A stretch of 46,982 bases of DNA, taken from NCBI GenBank assembly GCA_016939375.1, contig JAFGHF010000008.1:1-46982 (forward strand). The letters are read 5' to 3'. The notes under the pieces are model-generated. The model did no database searches, was not told the origin of the DNA, and was given only the letters and a program-made list of their open reading frames with translations. Positions 1-9,654 of this stretch are shown one piece after another. A program made the position numbers and the translations under genes. The stretch comes from Candidatus Omnitrophota bacterium (GTDB lineage: Bacteria > Omnitrophota > Gorgyraeia > JAFGHF01). The first letter of the stretch is position 1. Every line of letters starts with the position of its first letter.

Positions 1-87
1 GAGGTGCGTGAGCGGTTGAAACGGCATGCCTGGAGAGCATGTGTAGTCTTCGGATTACCCTGGGTTCGAATCCCAGCCTCTCCGCCA
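1..87 (+). tRNA. tRNA-Ser(GGA), 5' end cut by window
   Basis: The class II tRNA shape is visible: an anticodon stem-loop whose seven-base loop reads CTGGAGA (anticodon GGA), a long variable arm, the T loop GGTTCGAATCC, and an encoded CCA at 85-87. The 3' acceptor strand CCTCTCC at 77-83 predicts a 5' strand GGAGAGG; the window starts at its fourth base, so about 3 nt are missing. It would read UCC/UCU serine codons. Confidence 0.95.
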
Positions 88-120
88 GACTTTTAATTTG
101 TATAAGCCGAAAGGGGCAAG

Positions 121-1707
121 ATGCGTAGATTAAAAGATTTTGTTGCCCGTTGTGAAGGAATCAATATCGGCTTGGGTCTTTGGATCTGTACTTTTTTGGC
201 CATAGTCTTTATCCGCGATTGCATCGAAGGTCTGGTGGTCTCTAACTTTTTCCCCGAATTCAATGAATTTCACCTTTTACATTTTCCCGTATTTTTCGTC
301 TCTGCTCTCTTAGCCTTGATTATCTTGCTACATTTTTTCACTAAGACAGATATTATAAAGGTATCAAAGATATGCTTGATATTTTTTGCGGTGATCATCC
401 TGCCCGCGGCGCTTGACTTTTTACTATCCTTATCCGTGGGCAGAGAGGTCGACTATGAATATATTACCGAAGATATCTGGAAGGCACTGGTCAATTTCTT
501 CAATCCTTTCGTAACACTGCCGGCTATACCTTTTACTATCAGGATAGAGATAGCCGCGATCACTTTTTGCTCATTTCTCTATATTTTCATAAAAAGAAAT
601 AAAATCCTTTGGTCGCTTCTGGGCGCGTTTTTAGCCTTTATCATCTGTTTTTTCTACATCGCCGTTCCGGGTATATTAGTCGGCTCTTGTGTCGTTTTCC
701 TAAAGGTTTTGAGCTCCATATTGCGCTTTGCCCATCTGCCCTTAGGGGGGGCGGGATTAGGCGGGATAGTCGATGAAAAGGTGGTGGTCATCCAGGAACT
801 TATATTTACGGCTATCTTAGGCGCTATCTGGTTCTGGCGTTATGATTTGAAAAAGGCCAAGGCGCTTTTTGCCAACTTAAGGCTTAACCGTTCTTTTCAT
901 TATATGCTTTTGGTACTGATGGGTTTTGTTTTATATTTGTCAGAAGTGCGTGGCGTTTTAGACTTATTTATCTTGCTCAAGATGGCAGGAATACTTTTGG
1001 CGGTATTTTTCGCATTTCAGTTTTCCGTGGTAGTCAACGATATCTTCGATATAGATTGTGACAAGGCATCCAATAGTCAAAGACCGCTTGTAACAGGAAC
1101 CTTGGGCAAGAGCGAATATTTAAAAGTCGGATATGTATATTTAGCCCTTGCCTTGCTTTTTGCATTCTGGGTCAGCGGTACCTGTTTTATGATCACCTTG
1201 GTCTATATTGCCTTTTACTTTGTATATTCCGCTCCGCCTCTGCGGCTGAAAAGGTTTTTTCCCGTTTCTTCGCTTGTAATAGGCATCCAGGCATTGTTGG
1301 CATTTCTTTTGGGGCAGATGTCGCTGCAAGGGGAGAGCGAGGGGTTTTTTGCCTATTCCAATGTATGGATAATGATTTTTACGGTTTTTTTACTCAGCTC
1401 AAACATAAAGGATCTAAAGGATATTGAGGGAGACCGAAATTGCAATATCCGCACTCTTCCGGTTATTTTCGGAGAAACCAAAGCCAGGATGACCATCGGC
1501 TTTTTGGTATTTTTAAGTTATCTATTGGTGCCGATTTTTCTCTACCCCTTATTTTATAGCCCACTGGTTACTTATTCAGCTTTATTATTTGGCCTGGCTA
1601 ACTACTTCTATATCAAAAAGCCGGGCACTCAAGAGAAGCCCGTGTTTTTTATGTATTTTTCATACGCCTTATTAATAGTTTTATTCCTAAGAAAAACCCA
1701 ATTGTAG
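121..1707 (+). CDS. UbiA-family prenyltransferase with long N-terminal membrane extension
   Basis: This is an integral membrane prenyltransferase of the UbiA superfamily, which transfers a polyprenyl group to an aromatic or other acceptor. The two Asp-rich signatures that bind Mg-diphosphate are intact: NDIFDIDCD at about residues 306-314 (NDxxDxxxD) and DLKDIEGD at about 431-438 (DxxDxxGD). The catalytic domain fills roughly residues 250-528. The first ~240 residues form an additional block of about six hydrophobic segments that ordinary ~290-residue UbiA proteins lack. An AAAGGGG ribosome site precedes the ATG. The stop codon TAG shares its last two bases with repeat element A. The acceptor cannot be told from sequence; no menaquinone, heme or ubiquinone genes are adjacent. 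Confidence 0.85.
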   Translation: MRRLKDFVARCEGINIGLGLWICTFLAIVFIRDCIEGLVVSNFFPEFNEFHLLHFPVFFVSALLALIILLHFFTKTDIIKVSKICLIFFAVIILPAALDFLLSLSVGREVDYEYITEDIWKALVNFFNPFVTLPAIPFTIRIEIAAITFCSFLYIFIKRNKILWSLLGAFLAFIICFFYIAVPGILVGSCVVFLKVLSSILRFAHLPLGGAGLGGIVDEKVVVIQELIFTAILGAIWFWRYDLKKAKALFANLRLNRSFHYMLLVLMGFVLYLSEVRGVLDLFILLKMAGILLAVFFAFQFSVVVNDIFDIDCDKASNSQRPLVTGTLGKSEYLKVGYVYLALALLFAFWVSGTCFMITLVYIAFYFVYSAPPLRLKRFFPVSSLVIGIQALLAFLLGQMSLQGESEGFFAYSNVWIMIFTVFLLSSNIKDLKDIEGDRNCNIRTLPVIFGETKARMTIGFLVFLSYLLVPIFLYPLFYSPLVTYSALLFGLANYFYIKKPGTQEKPVFFMYFSYALLIVLFLRKTQL

Positions 1708-1923
1708 AACCGTTTTCCACCCTAATCGGGAAACTGTTTTGGCCCTGAGCAGGAAAGTGTCCCCAGAACTCAATATATTTTGTCACATAGCGTAGCTAGC
1801 CCATTCATAGGGAAAAAATATAAGCTTTTTATATAACTGTTAATTTTTTTCATTGTTTTGAAAAGGGGACAGTTTCCTGTTTGGAACTGGGACACTTTCC
1901 CGATGGGTTTGGAAAACGGTTCT
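1706..1923. mobile_element. Element A: non-autonomous RAYT-derived element, 218 bp
   Basis: Two inverted arms of 59 nt (1706-1764 and 1865-1923) flank a 100-nt core. The outer 14 nt are a perfect inverted repeat (AGAACCGTTTTCCA / TGGAAAACGGTTCT). The arms match those of elements B, C and D elsewhere in the window. The core is close to that of element B (over 90 % by eye) and holds a relic of a transposase C-terminus. The first two bases of the element complete the stop codon of the prenyltransferase gene. A G-rich run that forms the ribosome site of the next gene follows the right end. Confidence 0.9.
1786..1812 (-). pseudogene. RAYT transposase C-terminal relic in element A
   Basis: Read on the minus strand, this piece encodes PYEWASYAM followed by TGA. 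It matches the C-terminal PYEYKWSSYA segment of the intact RAYT in element C with a two-residue gap. Nothing upstream restores the HUH or catalytic Tyr motifs, so it is a deletion remnant and not a gene. Confidence 0.65.
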
Positions 1924-1948
1924 GATTTGGGGGGGGGAGGTAAAGAAT

Positions 1949-2944
1949 ATGCGTTTGTGTAAGAATAATGTTTTTTTGGGCTTTAGCGTTGTGTTGGCGG
2001 TTGCCAGTTTGTTTTATAGCGCTGCTATGGCAGAAGAGGATTTCTCTGTCGATATTTATAAACCAGATAAAGCTTGTAATGGGACAACGTTATTTCCCGA
2101 TAATCATATCAAAGGAAAACCCCGGGTAGTAGAAGTAGATATGCAAGGCAATATTGTCTGGGAATATGTCCTCCCGCACAACCTAAGGCCTTATACTAAC
2201 CCTGGCTTCGATGTGGAATCTTTATCCAACGGGAACTTTGTGCTTGAGTTGCCTCGTAAGGGCATATATGAGATAGATCGTAATGGCAACGTCCTATGGA
2301 CATACCTGGATGGAAAGGTATCCCACGATGTAGACCGCCTGGCAAATGGCAATACATTATTAGTGTTTGGAAATGAAGATGGCTTAGAAGATGCCCAGGT
2401 CAAAGAAGTGGACCCCTCAGGAAAAATAGTCTGGTCCTGGCACGCCAAGGACCATTTTTACAAAGAGCCCTATAAAGATATTTACCATCAGGGCTGGACC
2501 CACACAAATGCGGCCTCCAGGATGTCCAACGGCAACACACTGATCAGTTTAAGAAATTTCCATTTTATTGTCGAAGTTGACCCGCAAGGAGCTGTTGTAA
2601 GAAAAATAGGAGAGGGTATCCTTCAACATCAACATGACCCGGAAGTCCTTGCCAGCGGAAATATACTTATTGCCAATCACGGTAGACCTCAAGGCGCGAT
2701 TGAGGTCGATCCACAAACTGACGAAATAGTATGGCAATTCGATGTGCCCGATCCTAGCGCATGGCCTATCAGGGACGCAAACAGACTTGCTAATGGAAAT
2801 ACATTGATTACAGCAACAACAAAGATACTTGAAGTTACCCCCCAAGGAGAAATCGTCTGGCAGATGAGCCTTAAAGGCATATCATTTGAGAGAAGAGAAG
2901 GCCCTGCGCGGGGATTTTATAAAGCCACCAGGATCAGCCAATAG
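1949..2944 (+). CDS. Secreted PQQ-like / arylsulfotransferase-type beta-propeller protein
   Basis: A Sec signal peptide (hydrophobic core ending near residue 28, AMA) precedes about 300 residues of repeated blades. The blades have the pattern 'NGNxL..ExDxxGxIVWxW', for example at about 120-165, 240-275 and 280-315. This is the style of the arylsulfotransferase/PQQ-like propeller superfamily. It is therefore probably a periplasmic or exported enzyme or binding protein. The ATG follows a very G-rich ribosome site made by sequence just outside element A. True ASST enzymes use a catalytic His; one His-rich stretch (LQHQHDPE, about 228-235) is suggestive, but I cannot assign activity. It is separated from the TpsB gene by a terminator. 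Confidence 0.75.
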   Translation: MRLCKNNVFLGFSVVLAVASLFYSAAMAEEDFSVDIYKPDKACNGTTLFPDNHIKGKPRVVEVDMQGNIVWEYVLPHNLRPYTNPGFDVESLSNGNFVLELPRKGIYEIDRNGNVLWTYLDGKVSHDVDRLANGNTLLVFGNEDGLEDAQVKEVDPSGKIVWSWHAKDHFYKEPYKDIYHQGWTHTNAASRMSNGNTLISLRNFHFIVEVDPQGAVVRKIGEGILQHQHDPEVLASGNILIANHGRPQGAIEVDPQTDEIVWQFDVPDPSAWPIRDANRLANGNTLITATTKILEVTPQGEIVWQMSLKGISFERREGPARGFYKATRISQ

Positions 2945-3080
2945 ATGCCATTTTTACACACTTCAATTACACCCAAATTAGCTTGAAATAGCTGGCTAAT
3001 AGTGTTAACATATTACTTAGCCACAGAGGGGTGGTATATTGAAGAAGAATAAAGTAAATCGGCTTTTGTTAATTAACGGG

Positions 3081-3115
3081 CCTGCCTCTTGATAAGAGAG
3101 AGCGGGATTTTTTTT
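3081..3115 (+). terminator. Rho-independent terminator between propeller and tpsB genes
   Basis: The stem CCTGC+CTCTT / AAGAG+GCGGG has a GAT loop and a small AGA bulge, and a run of eight T follows. It lies 137 nt after the propeller stop and 42 nt before the tpsB start. It could end the upstream transcript or act as a leader attenuator for the TPS operon. Confidence 0.75.
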
Positions 3116-3156
3116 GCGATTTTTAATTAGAGAAAAAGAGTTAAAAGGAGAAAAAT

Positions 3157-4869
3157 ATGGATTTGAGACTTAAATCTCTATTTTTGGCATTTTTATTATT
3201 ATTCTTTTATATACCCGGGGCTTATTCTCAAGTTCCACCTAAGACAAGGGCCGGGGCAGTGGAAAGAAACCTGGAGGTGCCCGAGGCAGAGGCCGAGAAG
3301 AGAAAACCAGAAGACATTGTCATTGAAGAAGAGCAGCAGAAACTAGAGATGCCTAAGGGCGAAAAAGTCAAAGTCTTGGGATTTGAATTTGAGGGGAACA
3401 AAGTGTTAGATGATGAGCTCTTAAATGATTTAGTTTCCGGTTATATAAATAAAGAGTTGTCCCTGACAGAGCTTGAGCAGATATGTGAGCTGATAGCTCA
3501 GGAATATCATAAGCAGGGGTACTTCTTGGCCAAGGCCATATTGCCCGCGCAGGAGATAAATAAAGGAATAGTCAAAATCATCATCTTAGAGGGAACTTTG
3601 GGCGTCATAAGGATAAAACCGGATGAATATTACCGGGAAGATTTTATCATAGCTCATTTTCATCCCACAAAAAATGGCATAATCCATCACCCCAGCCTTA
3701 TCAAAAGCCTGCTTTTGTTAAATGAGAACCTGGACTTAGTGGTAAAAGCGACTTTAAAAAAAGGAGAGAAACTCGGCACTACGGATATTATTATAAAAGC
3801 CGAGGATAACTTCCCTTTTGATTTATCTTGGGATTACAACAATTTCGGCTCTGAGTATAATGCAGAGCATAGAATGGGCACCAGCGCAGAGGTGGGAAAT
3901 ATCCTTATGCAGGGAAGCAAGTTGAGCTTTAGAGGGGTAGGGGGTATAGACGGCGAGGATTTATGGTTTACCAAGGCCGGGTATCAATTCCCGATAGCCA
4001 ATTATGGCACAAAGGGGAGTCTATCTTATCTTTGGTCCGATTTTGATGTAGGCAAGGAATATGAGAACTTAGATGCTGGAGGAGAATCTAAGATAATCAG
4101 CGCAGAGATAAACCATCCTATAATCAGAAGCCGTGTTACCAGCTTGGACTGTTTAGTCGGGTTTGACTATAAAGACATAGAGAACTATTTAATGGGTGAC
4201 CTCGATAGCGATGATGAACTAAGTATTTTTAAGGCAGGGTTAAATTTCAATCATCTGGATAGTTATAAGGGCAGAAACCTGCTCAATTCATTATTATCAG
4301 TGGGAGTAGACGACCTCTGGGGGGCAATGGGTAGCGATGAACCGGTATTGGCCAGCAGGGTAGGATCCGGCGGAGAGTTTGTTAAGTTCAACCTAGATTT
4401 TACCAGAATTCAAAAAATACCTTGGTCTTCTTTTTTGATATTTAAGTTTTCCGGACAAACCACTCCAGATATCTTACCGGTTTCTGAGCAATTCTCTATC
4501 GGAGGCGGAAGTAGCGTAAGGGGCTATCCCATTTCGGAATATTTAGGCGACCAGGGCTATTTTGGCAGCTTGGAATTAAGGACTCCTATACCTTTTATAT
4601 CAGAGATGAATGTTCCCTTTACTAATCAGAGGAAATTCAAAGAGTTTATACAATTGACGGCTTTTCTAGACCACGGAAAGACTTTTTTGAGAAACCCCCA
4701 GGCGGGCGAGGCTGACGACAACACGATAACAGGTGCAGGCCCCGGCCTAAGATTGACGGTGTGTGGGTTTAATGCAAGCCTTGATTGGGGATTTAGTGTT
4801 GCCGGAGACGAACCATCGACTGCTGAAGACTGCATATTTTATGTCAGGGTAGAGAAAAAGTTATTTTGA
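3157..4869 (+). CDS. TpsB two-partner secretion outer-membrane transporter (ShlB/FhaC family)
   Basis: This outer-membrane pore recognises and exports the neighbouring TpsA exoprotein. A signal peptide (residues 1-25) is followed by a charged, Pro/Glu-rich linker. POTRA-type domains come next at about 65-215 (motifs 'VLGFEFEGNKVLDDELL' and 'YHKQGYFLAKAILP'), then a C-terminal 16-strand-type barrel from about 220 to 570. The family's conserved loop-6 signature is present as VRGY in 'SSVRGYPISEYLG' (about 451). The protein ends in an aromatic residue (VEKKLF), as barrel proteins do. Length 570 is normal. AAAGGAG precedes the ATG. The gene ends 26 nt before the TpsA ATG, so the two are one operon. 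Confidence 0.92.
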   Translation: MDLRLKSLFLAFLLLFFYIPGAYSQVPPKTRAGAVERNLEVPEAEAEKRKPEDIVIEEEQQKLEMPKGEKVKVLGFEFEGNKVLDDELLNDLVSGYINKELSLTELEQICELIAQEYHKQGYFLAKAILPAQEINKGIVKIIILEGTLGVIRIKPDEYYREDFIIAHFHPTKNGIIHHPSLIKSLLLLNENLDLVVKATLKKGEKLGTTDIIIKAEDNFPFDLSWDYNNFGSEYNAEHRMGTSAEVGNILMQGSKLSFRGVGGIDGEDLWFTKAGYQFPIANYGTKGSLSYLWSDFDVGKEYENLDAGGESKIISAEINHPIIRSRVTSLDCLVGFDYKDIENYLMGDLDSDDELSIFKAGLNFNHLDSYKGRNLLNSLLSVGVDDLWGAMGSDEPVLASRVGSGGEFVKFNLDFTRIQKIPWSSFLIFKFSGQTTPDILPVSEQFSIGGGSSVRGYPISEYLGDQGYFGSLELRTPIPFISEMNVPFTNQRKFKEFIQLTAFLDHGKTFLRNPQAGEADDNTITGAGPGLRLTVCGFNASLDWGFSVAGDEPSTAEDCIFYVRVEKKLF

Positions 4870-4895
4870 TTTGCTTATGTAAGTGGAGGTTAAAA

Positions 4896-7800
4896 ATGCC
4901 CAAGCCCAATAAATTTTTAGTCTTTCTATCTAGCTTTTTGATAATAACTTTAAGTATTCCCCTAGAAGTTTTTTGCCTGCCCCAGCCTAAAGAGGTCGTC
5001 GCAGGCAGCGCCGATTTTAAAGTCTCCGGGAATTCCATGCAGGTAAAGACATCGGATAAAGTAATAATCAACTACGATAGTTTTAGTATTGGCGAACCAG
5101 AGTCAGTGAATTTTCTGCAGCCTTCGGCGACTTCCTGTGCCTTAAACAGGGTGGTCAGCTCTATCCCATCGGATATTTTGGGAAGTCTATCGGCCAATGG
5201 AAGGATATTTCTGGTCAATCCCAATGGGATATTCTTCGGCCCTAACTCAAGAATAGATACGGGTAGTTTCATTGCTTCTACTTTAGATATCGCCAATGAG
5301 GATTTTTTGGCTGAGAATTACAACTTCTTTCTAAAAGACGCGATGCTCTCATCCATAGTCAACCAAGGAGAGATTAGGGTAGCAGACGGAGAGTTCGTGG
5401 CCTTAATCGCACCCCGCATATCAAATGAGGGCTTAATACAGGTAAACTTAGGAAAAGTCGCTTTGGCCTCAGGCGAAGACGTAAGCCTAGACTTTACCGG
5501 AGACGGTTTAATAAATTTTGCGGTAGAGGGGAGCGTAGAAGACGCCCTCGTTACGAATAAGGGTGAGATTTCAGCGGATGGCGGAGAGGTATTAATAGCC
5601 GTGGATGCGGCCAAAGAAGTGATTGAGGAAGTAATAAACAATGAAGGAATAATCCAGGCCAAGTCTTTAGTCAATGATGGTGGCAGCATAAGATTGGTAG
5701 GAGGCCAACAGGGACAAATAGTAAATCGAGGAACGATAGATGCCTCAGCAAAAGAAGACGGCGCAAACGGTGGAGAAATCAATGTCGATGGCTCACAAGT
5801 AGGCCAGTTTGGCCAGGTCCATGCCGATGCCACCAGAGGCGATGGTGGTGAGATTGATATCTACGCCGAGGATATTGTTGTTTTAAGCCCCGATAGTCTC
5901 ACAAGTGCCAATGCTGGAGCCAATGGTGATGGCGGTGAGGTCATCGTATTTTCGCCCGATACCGCATTATTCCATAAAGATGCAAAAATAGAAGCTAAAG
6001 GTGGTGAGCTTTCCGGAGACGGAGGTTTTATAGAGGTTTCAGGAAAAGAGCATGTTGAGATAAACGGCAGTGCAGATGCCGGTGCCGTCAATGGCAACCC
6101 AGGGGAATTTCTCATTGATCCTTATAATGTAGAAATCACAAATGCCAATGCTAATGGCGGATTTGCCGGAGGTCTTTGGACTCCTGCAGGTACGCCTTCA
6201 ACCGTAAATGAACAATCGATAGAGGATCTATTAGATGACGGTACCAATGTAACAATTTCTACTACTGATGGTGGTTTAGAAGATGGTAATATTACTGTCA
6301 GTTCGACTATCGATAAAGACAGTTGCGATGGTACTACCTTGACTCTTGATGCAGACAATAATATTGTTTTAGGTGTTGCCATTTTTGAAGACAGTTTTCC
6401 TTTCGGTATAGATGCTGTTAATCTTGTGCTTGATGCCACCGCTGCTGTAGATATAAACGCCGCAGTCGATACGGGTGGAGGCACTTTTACTTCTAATGGG
6501 ACTAATTTTGACAATTCTGATGGTGGAACAATCATGGTTGACGGTGCGGCTGTTACCATTAATAATACCGGAGCGGTAATTGTGGGTTCGGCAATTAATA
6601 CAGGTACTAATCTTATAGGAGGAGCGATTTCTTTTACTAATCCTACTTCACTGACATTGGCAGCTGACCTTACCACTCGGGGCGGAGATGTAACAGTCGG
6701 CGGAGCGGGCGATATTATCATCGATACTTCCATAACGGTAGAAACTGCACCAGCAGCGGGCATTGTTAATGCCGGATCAATTGACCTTGGTTCATCTAAT
6801 ATATATGCGAATGCACCAGGCTATGATTTAGTGCTTTCCGCGGGACATCCCAGCTATGCTCAAAATGGCGGCAACGTAACAATTGGAGTAGTCGATAATA
6901 ATGCAGGAGGCGCTTCTTTCTTAAATGACCTATCGATTGATGCCGATGGAGGGACTACAGACGGGACCGTAACCCTTAACGGCAACATATCTGTTGATGA
7001 TGACGGAGCAGGCGATATTAGTTCGGTGAATATCGACTGTAATGTGGTTTTATCCGACAGCGTTACAATAGATACGGAAAATGCAGGTGACGCTAGCGGG
7101 GGATCGGTAGATTTATCTGCCTCTACGGTATCCGCGGATGCTAACGGATATGATCTAAGTATTGATACTTCCACTTCGGATGAATTTATGGTGGGAGGCA
7201 ATGTAATACTTGGCGAGTTCTCTAACGGAGGCGGTTTCTATGTCAATGATTTAAGTGTGACCACCACGGCAGGACCTGGATATACCCCCGGATCATTGGC
7301 TTTGCGGGATAATATCTCTCTGGATACAAATGCGGCCGATACAGCCGATTTTCTTGTTGAAGGCGAAGGAGATGTGATTATCGATGCCGACGTGACCATA
7401 GATACAGAACAAGGCGATGACGCTGACGGTGGTTGGGTTGCTTTTAGCATGGGGGAATCGAAGATTTATTCCAACGATCCAACTTACGATTTCGCGATCG
7501 ATGCCAGCACTGACGGCGCAGGTTGTAGCGGCGGCGGGATAGTGTTGGGTGAGATTGGTAATAATAGCGGGGGTGCTGAGTATGTAAATAGCATTTTACT
7601 TGATTCGACTGGTGGCGTAGGTGGTATGGATGCCCCGATGAATCTTTTTGGAGACATGGGTACAGCAGATTCACCGGGCAATAATATTGTCATCAGTGGT
7701 ATGGTCGAATTTTTGGAAGATACAACCCTCACTACCGATCGCACAACCAATGACGGCGATTTGACATTTAACGGCTCGCTAGATGGAGAGGTCAACTTCA

Positions 7801-9650
7801 CGCTAAATATCGGTGGAACAACGACCTTTAATGGTACGGTGGGCGCTAATACGGCACTTGGCGAGGTGGGAGTAGGCGTAGCCTTAACCATAAACTCAAC
7901 AGGGCCAACTTCGTTTGAGAGTACACTCGAAATCGGAGGCGGTGAACAAGGCATAGTCCAAGCAGATACAGCCGGGCCGGTGACTTTCAAAGACGATGTG
8001 GCTATTTTTCCTTTAGGAACAGGTACTGTTTTCAACGCCGATGTAGTTTTTGATGGTCTAGAGTTTGTAATGGGCGCAGAGCCTCTTACCATCGGTAATG
8101 AAGCGACAGACCAGTTGACATTATCAGGTGGCCCGGTAACAATAACTACCCTTAATACGTTCACGGTCAACAGCCTGGTAGATGGTGCTCAGAATCTTAT
8201 TTTACAGATAGATACTGACAATCCATCGGCATTTAATGCGCCTGTGGGCAGCGTAACGCCTATAGGAAGTGGTACAGATCCAGCCTTAGTTGTGGAGATT
8301 GGTTCTGATCAAATAGTATTTGCCAGTACACTGGAGACAGCTTCCGGTATTAACCAGGTTGATTTCGGTGCAGACTTAGTATTTCAGGATGATGTAACTG
8401 TGGCTGCCGGTGATACTGACAGCACTTTTAGTGACAATGTTACCTTTGACGGATTGACCTTTACAGCAGCCGCAGGAGTCACGTTCGGCAATGACCCGGG
8501 AGATGCATTCACCTTATCTGGCGGGCCAACGGTTGTTACTACTGCTGCTGCAGGAGAATACCAAACCTGGACGGGTACAGTCGATAGCGCAATCGGCGAC
8601 ACGCAAGGATTGACTATCCAGACAGGCACAGGCGCGCTCACATTTACTGATTTAGCATTAGTAATCGGTGGCGATTTTGCTCTAGACCATCTTGTTACTA
8701 ATTCAGACTCAGTTGTTCAGGCGGGCGGAATAGGTATATTTACTGAAGGTGCTAATGGAATATCAATGACAGTGACAGGTGCCGGCAACGCAATCGACTT
8801 TGACGACGGTTTTTTAATGAGCACGGGAGGACCTTTGACTTTGCAGGCAGACGATTTGATTCTAACTAGCATGGCAGTAGAGGCCGCTGGCCAAGATGTC
8901 ACCCTAAGGCCCAATGCCAATGGCCGTGAAATTGACCTAGGTACAAACACAGCCGGTAAGTTAGGAATTACTGATGCAGAACTGGATATGATAAACGCAG
9001 ATAAGATAATAATAGGTAGCGCCACTTCCGGGCCGGTAACATTAACGTCAGATATAGATACCGCTAACACTGATAGCATGCAGATTATCAGCGGCTCGAC
9101 AGTTGATACTTCCAGCAATACTTTGACCGAGGCCACAATAGATATAGATGCTACTGATGACGCGACATTAGGTGTCTTGACCGCTACCGGCGCAGTAACA
9201 GTAGAATCTAGTGATGGCTCTATACTCGATGGTATAGGAGATACTAATAATATCACAGCCGGTGCGGATTCTACCCTTTGGGCGAAAGAGATTGTTGGGA
9301 CAGAACCCGAGCCCTTGGATGTCAATGTAAACGGAGGCAGTTTATCTGTCTATGCCGAAGGAGTAGAAGATGATGTCTCTGTACATATTGACGGCACGGT
9401 TTTACCATCTAATACTCTGGCTATGCTTAACAGCCCGCCGGGCTCCGTTATATTTAACGGCACAGTTTTAAATCCAGGACCACCTCCACCACCTCCACCA
9501 CCTCCACCACCAACTGGCGGTGCTCCTCCTACAGTTCAAGGCCAATTGAATCCTACAACCGGCAATCAGATGCCTCCACTTTGGCTTTTTTCTCAAACGG
9601 TAAATGATGGGACGGTAACACCCGGGGACTCTCCTCTCGAAGAAGACTAA
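4896..9650 (+). CDS. TpsA filamentous-haemagglutinin-like secreted protein
   Basis: This very large exoprotein (1584 residues) is presumably exported by the adjacent TpsB and displayed on the cell surface. The ATG at 4896 is chosen because GGAGG stands 6 nt upstream; a longer TTG form from 4866 has no such site. A signal peptide is followed by the TPS secretion domain (about 30-160) with the family's NPNGI motif at residues 108-112. The rest is Asn/Asp/Gly/Thr-rich beta-helix sequence. It has three ~100-residue repeats at roughly 606-920 and two shorter related repeats at roughly 1005-1210. Eleven prolines in a row occur near residue 1530, just before an end rich in Gly, Pro and acidic residues. 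No RGD motif or toxin domain is apparent, so adhesin is more likely than effector, but that is inference. Confidence 0.9.
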   Translation: MPKPNKFLVFLSSFLIITLSIPLEVFCLPQPKEVVAGSADFKVSGNSMQVKTSDKVIINYDSFSIGEPESVNFLQPSATSCALNRVVSSIPSDILGSLSANGRIFLVNPNGIFFGPNSRIDTGSFIASTLDIANEDFLAENYNFFLKDAMLSSIVNQGEIRVADGEFVALIAPRISNEGLIQVNLGKVALASGEDVSLDFTGDGLINFAVEGSVEDALVTNKGEISADGGEVLIAVDAAKEVIEEVINNEGIIQAKSLVNDGGSIRLVGGQQGQIVNRGTIDASAKEDGANGGEINVDGSQVGQFGQVHADATRGDGGEIDIYAEDIVVLSPDSLTSANAGANGDGGEVIVFSPDTALFHKDAKIEAKGGELSGDGGFIEVSGKEHVEINGSADAGAVNGNPGEFLIDPYNVEITNANANGGFAGGLWTPAGTPSTVNEQSIEDLLDDGTNVTISTTDGGLEDGNITVSSTIDKDSCDGTTLTLDADNNIVLGVAIFEDSFPFGIDAVNLVLDATAAVDINAAVDTGGGTFTSNGTNFDNSDGGTIMVDGAAVTINNTGAVIVGSAINTGTNLIGGAISFTNPTSLTLAADLTTRGGDVTVGGAGDIIIDTSITVETAPAAGIVNAGSIDLGSSNIYANAPGYDLVLSAGHPSYAQNGGNVTIGVVDNNAGGASFLNDLSIDADGGTTDGTVTLNGNISVDDDGAGDISSVNIDCNVVLSDSVTIDTENAGDASGGSVDLSASTVSADANGYDLSIDTSTSDEFMVGGNVILGEFSNGGGFYVNDLSVTTTAGPGYTPGSLALRDNISLDTNAADTADFLVEGEGDVIIDADVTIDTEQGDDADGGWVAFSMGESKIYSNDPTYDFAIDASTDGAGCSGGGIVLGEIGNNSGGAEYVNSILLDSTGGVGGMDAPMNLFGDMGTADSPGNNIVISGMVEFLEDTTLTTDRTTNDGDLTFNGSLDGEVNFTLNIGGTTTFNGTVGANTALGEVGVGVALTINSTGPTSFESTLEIGGGEQGIVQADTAGPVTFKDDVAIFPLGTGTVFNADVVFDGLEFVMGAEPLTIGNEATDQLTLSGGPVTITTLNTFTVNSLVDGAQNLILQIDTDNPSAFNAPVGSVTPIGSGTDPALVVEIGSDQIVFASTLETASGINQVDFGADLVFQDDVTVAAGDTDSTFSDNVTFDGLTFTAAAGVTFGNDPGDAFTLSGGPTVVTTAAAGEYQTWTGTVDSAIGDTQGLTIQTGTGALTFTDLALVIGGDFALDHLVTNSDSVVQAGGIGIFTEGANGISMTVTGAGNAIDFDDGFLMSTGGPLTLQADDLILTSMAVEAAGQDVTLRPNANGREIDLGTNTAGKLGITDAELDMINADKIIIGSATSGPVTLTSDIDTANTDSMQIISGSTVDTSSNTLTEATIDIDATDDATLGVLTATGAVTVESSDGSILDGIGDTNNITAGADSTLWAKEIVGTEPEPLDVNVNGGSLSVYAEGVEDDVSVHIDGTVLPSNTLAMLNSPPGSVIFNGTVLNPGPPPPPPPPPPPTGGAPPTVQGQLNPTTGNQMPPLWLFSQTVNDGTVTPGDSPLEED
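6711..7660 (+). repeat. Three degenerate ~300-bp tandem repeats in the TpsA gene
   Basis: Units start near 6711, 7040 and 7372. Each encodes a pattern like 'xIDxxVTIDTExx..GGSVxLxxSxxYxNxxxYDLxIDxST' followed by 'GGNVxLGExxNNxGGxxYVNDLxxD'. They are diverged at DNA level, so this is old protein-repeat duplication and not recent slippage. Confidence 0.7.
9480..9512 (+). repeat. Polyproline-coding microsatellite near the TpsA C-terminus
   Basis: The 9-bp unit CCACCTCCA is repeated about 3.7 times and encodes 11 consecutive prolines. The near-perfect unit makes it prone to in-frame length change, which would alter the spacer between the beta-helix and the C-terminal tail. Confidence 0.85.
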
Positions 9651-9654
9651 AAAT

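Noticed and set aside
5318-8641. Long open frames on the minus strand across the TpsA gene (for example 7484-8170 and 6122-6763)
   Set aside because: They mirror the biased, repeat-rich composition of the TpsA gene, have Ser/Pro/Thr/Val-rich products without domains, and lack ribosome sites.
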